Of a stretch of 37,707 nt of DNA, positions 36,490-37,707 are shown piece after piece. The notes under the pieces were generated by a model that saw nothing but the letters and a program-made list of their open reading frames with translations, searched no databases and was not told the DNA's origin. The stretch's first letter is position 1, and each line of letters begins with the position of its first letter. A program made the translations under genes and the position numbers. Origin of the DNA: Alcanivoracaceae bacterium (GTDB lineage Bacteria > Pseudomonadota > Gammaproteobacteria > Pseudomonadales > Alcanivoracaceae); the NCBI GenBank assembly GCA_027324795.1, contig DAHVSB010000008.1, positions 1 through 37,707 of the forward strand, given 5' to 3'.

Positions 36490-37307
36490 AGTTAACCCAA
36501 CAGCAACAACACGCATTATTCGCTATTGCCGTGGCTGCCGGCGATGAAATTGAAGCTGTGCAGCAAGGCCAATTCCGTATCGAAGAAAAAGATGATGACA
36601 CACCCGTTACAGAGGCGGATTTTCGCGCTCACCAACTCATTAAACAGCAACTAGCAGAGCTAAGTCCGCGGTTGCCTCTGCTGTCTGAAGAGGGCAGCAA
36701 TCCGCTGCAAGCCCATGAAGAGCAGTGGCCCGCCTATTGGCTGGTGGACCCGCTCGATGGCACTAAAGAGTTTATCGCCAATAACGGCGAATACACGGTG
36801 AATATTGCGTTAATCCTTCATGGCAAAACGGCTTTTGGCGTTGTTTATGCGCCGGCCACACGTACCTTGTATTGGGGTGGCCATGAATATGGCGCTTGGC
36901 GTTTTCAAGTGCCTCAGTCACCGGACTTTTCAGCAGAGCTAGCGGCTGAATCCATTAACGTGCGCGCCCCACAAACACCGTTACTTTTATTAGGTAGCCG
37001 TCGCCATGGTGGCGAAGCCCATGAGGATTTGTTAGCAGCGTTAAAACAGCGCTGGCAACAGGTGGAGCAAATCGCAGTGGGGTCCTCGTTAAAGTTATGC
37101 CGAGTGGCAGAGGGCGAAGCCGACTTATATGCGCGGTTTGGGCCTACTTCCGAGTGGGATATTGCCGCAGGCCAGGCCGTGCTTGAGGGGGCTGGCGGGC
37201 GTGTGTGGACTTTAGCGAAAACTCCGTTGAACTATCGCCGTGCGGATATAATCAACCCTGATTTTTATGCCTTAGGTGGCAAGGAAGAAGAGTGGCACTG
37301 GCTCTAG
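36486..37307 (+). CDS. cysQ: 3'(2'),5'-bisphosphate nucleotidase CysQ
   Basis: Hydrolyses 3'-phosphoadenosine 5'-phosphate (pAp), a by-product of sulfate assimilation and acyl-carrier loading, and a toxic inhibitor of RNA turnover. 273 residues. Metal-binding signature LVDPLDGTKEF is at 86-96, Glu69 lies in LSEEG, and the second inositol-monophosphatase motif is WDIAAGQAVLEGAGG. Translation is coupled to nudE. A hairpin spans the stop codon. Confidence 0.96.
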   Translation: MKLTQQQQHALFAIAVAAGDEIEAVQQGQFRIEEKDDDTPVTEADFRAHQLIKQQLAELSPRLPLLSEEGSNPLQAHEEQWPAYWLVDPLDGTKEFIANNGEYTVNIALILHGKTAFGVVYAPATRTLYWGGHEYGAWRFQVPQSPDFSAELAAESINVRAPQTPLLLLGSRRHGGEAHEDLLAALKQRWQQVEQIAVGSSLKLCRVAEGEADLYARFGPTSEWDIAAGQAVLEGAGGRVWTLAKTPLNYRRADIINPDFYALGGKEEEWHWL

Positions 37308-37315
37308 ACCAGTGC
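37295..37315 (+). terminator. Terminator-like hairpin at the cysQ stop
   Basis: GCACTGG/CCAGTGC, 7 bp around a 7-nt loop that contains the cysQ TAG, followed by TGTTTCTT. The U-run is imperfect; it probably ends nudE-cysQ transcripts before the convergent methyltransferase gene. Confidence 0.55.
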
Positions 37316-37321
37316 TGTTTC

Positions 37322-37707
37322 TTAGTAATTTTGGTGGCGACCAAGATATTGCACTGTGGCTGATATCCCTTGATGCCCCTTGCCTTCCTCAATGTGGCGT
37401 TCCACCTCTTGGGCTATCACGTGAGTGAGGGGTTGGAATTCTTTTTCGAGCGTACCTAAGTCGTAGAGCATCTCCACGTTCGATGGCCCGCCCGTGCCAT
37501 ATTCCAACTGTTTAGGGCGATACCCCTCAAGTAACATGACGCCATTAGGGCGCAACGCAAAAGGAATCGCAGTGTGCACCTTGCGCCTTAAAGCGGGGGG
37601 CAAGTGACAGAAAATTGAAACGATGCCGTCCCAGCGGTTATTACCAAATTCGTAATCTAATAAGTCCATTTGCACCGTAGTGATAGATACGCCTTTGGCT
37701 TGCGCTA
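37322..37707 (-). CDS. Class I SAM-dependent methyltransferase, C-terminal part
   Basis: The visible 128 or so codons are the 3' part of a minus-strand gene continuing beyond the right edge; the frame stays open to the last base, so the GTG at 37675 is not taken as the start. Sequence reads AKGVSITTVQMDLLDYEF, the post-II acidic strand of a Rossmann methyltransferase, then WDGIVSIFCHLPPALRR, LRPNGVMLLEGYRPKQL and YGTGGP. This resembles the TehB-like/methyltransferase family annotated as generic SAM-dependent methyltransferases. The GxGxG motif I lies outside the window and the substrate cannot be told. Confidence 0.85.
   Translation of the reverse strand, partial: AQAKGVSITTVQMDLLDYEFGNNRWDGIVSIFCHLPPALRRKVHTAIPFALRPNGVMLLEGYRPKQLEYGTGGPSNVEMLYDLGTLEKEFQPLTHVIAQEVERHIEEGKGHQGISATVQYLGRHQNY

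Overview
This is a chromosomal housekeeping window from a gammaproteobacterium. Gene content and order resemble pseudomonad, cellvibrionad and related marine lineages: serA/D2HGDH, rpiA-ilvA, ygfA-6S RNA-zapA, ygfB-pepP-ubiH-ubiI, rppH-TSUP-lgt-thyA, lptM-lysA-DUF484-xerC, argH/algZR, and pckA-hslOR-yrfG-nudE-cysQ. Genus cannot be fixed from the sequence alone. I see no tRNA, rRNA, insertion sequence, prophage or CRISPR array, and no large compositional island. Genes are packed tightly on both strands. Five of the seven convergent junctions overlap or abut.

Layout. 1-1976 (-): envelope lipoprotein operon COG3014-ycfL-lpoB, running off the left edge. 1987-8612: serine and branched-chain supply. 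serA is divergent from a D-2-hydroxyglutarate dehydrogenase and a YcgM-like FAH protein, followed by rpiA, ilvA, an unlisted 58-residue membrane microprotein and the folate enzyme gene ygfA. 8638-9349 (-): 6S RNA behind the division genes zapA and a ZapB-like coiled-coil gene. 9533-14343 (+): ygfB-pepP-ubiH-ubiI (ubiquinone hydroxylases) and a gcvH without gcvT or gcvP. 14440-14868 (-): a guanidinium exporter gene under a guanidine-II (mini-ykkC) riboswitch, with a good promoter. 14857-16199 (-): pirin-like protein and a HAD-IB phosphatase. 16324-18381: rppH, an unrecognised protein built from two ungapped repeats, and an NRDE/TANGO2-like protein. 18638-21103 (+): TSUP permease, lgt, thyA. 21100-30382 (-): a long co-directional run argH, lptM, lysA, DUF748, DUF484, xerC, HAD (YigB-like), yqcC, YciC-like. 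30509-32228 (+): AlgZ/AlgR-type sensor and LytTR regulator. 32229-35881 (-): pckA, hslO, hslR, yrfG. 35932-37307 (+): nudE, cysQ. The right edge holds the 3' part of a methyltransferase gene.

The genes work in recognisable sets: serine synthesis coupled to 2-hydroxyglutarate recycling, quinone hydroxylation, lipoprotein maturation (lgt) with several lipoproteins, redox and heat protection (hslO, hslR), Nudix/HAD nucleotide and phosphate housekeeping, and guanidine detoxification.

Most noteworthy are the guanidine-II riboswitch with gdx, the internally duplicated orphan protein at 16973-17650 sitting where pseudomonads carry ptsP, DUF748 in the usual place of dapF with a pure 9-copy hexanucleotide repeat, the hidden small ORF at 7877-8053 with a structured leader, and a plus-facing terminator-like hairpin beyond pckA that could end algZR read-through. 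I found no evidence of a wholly new multi-gene system. The duplicated protein and the small ORF are the best candidates for undescribed biology.
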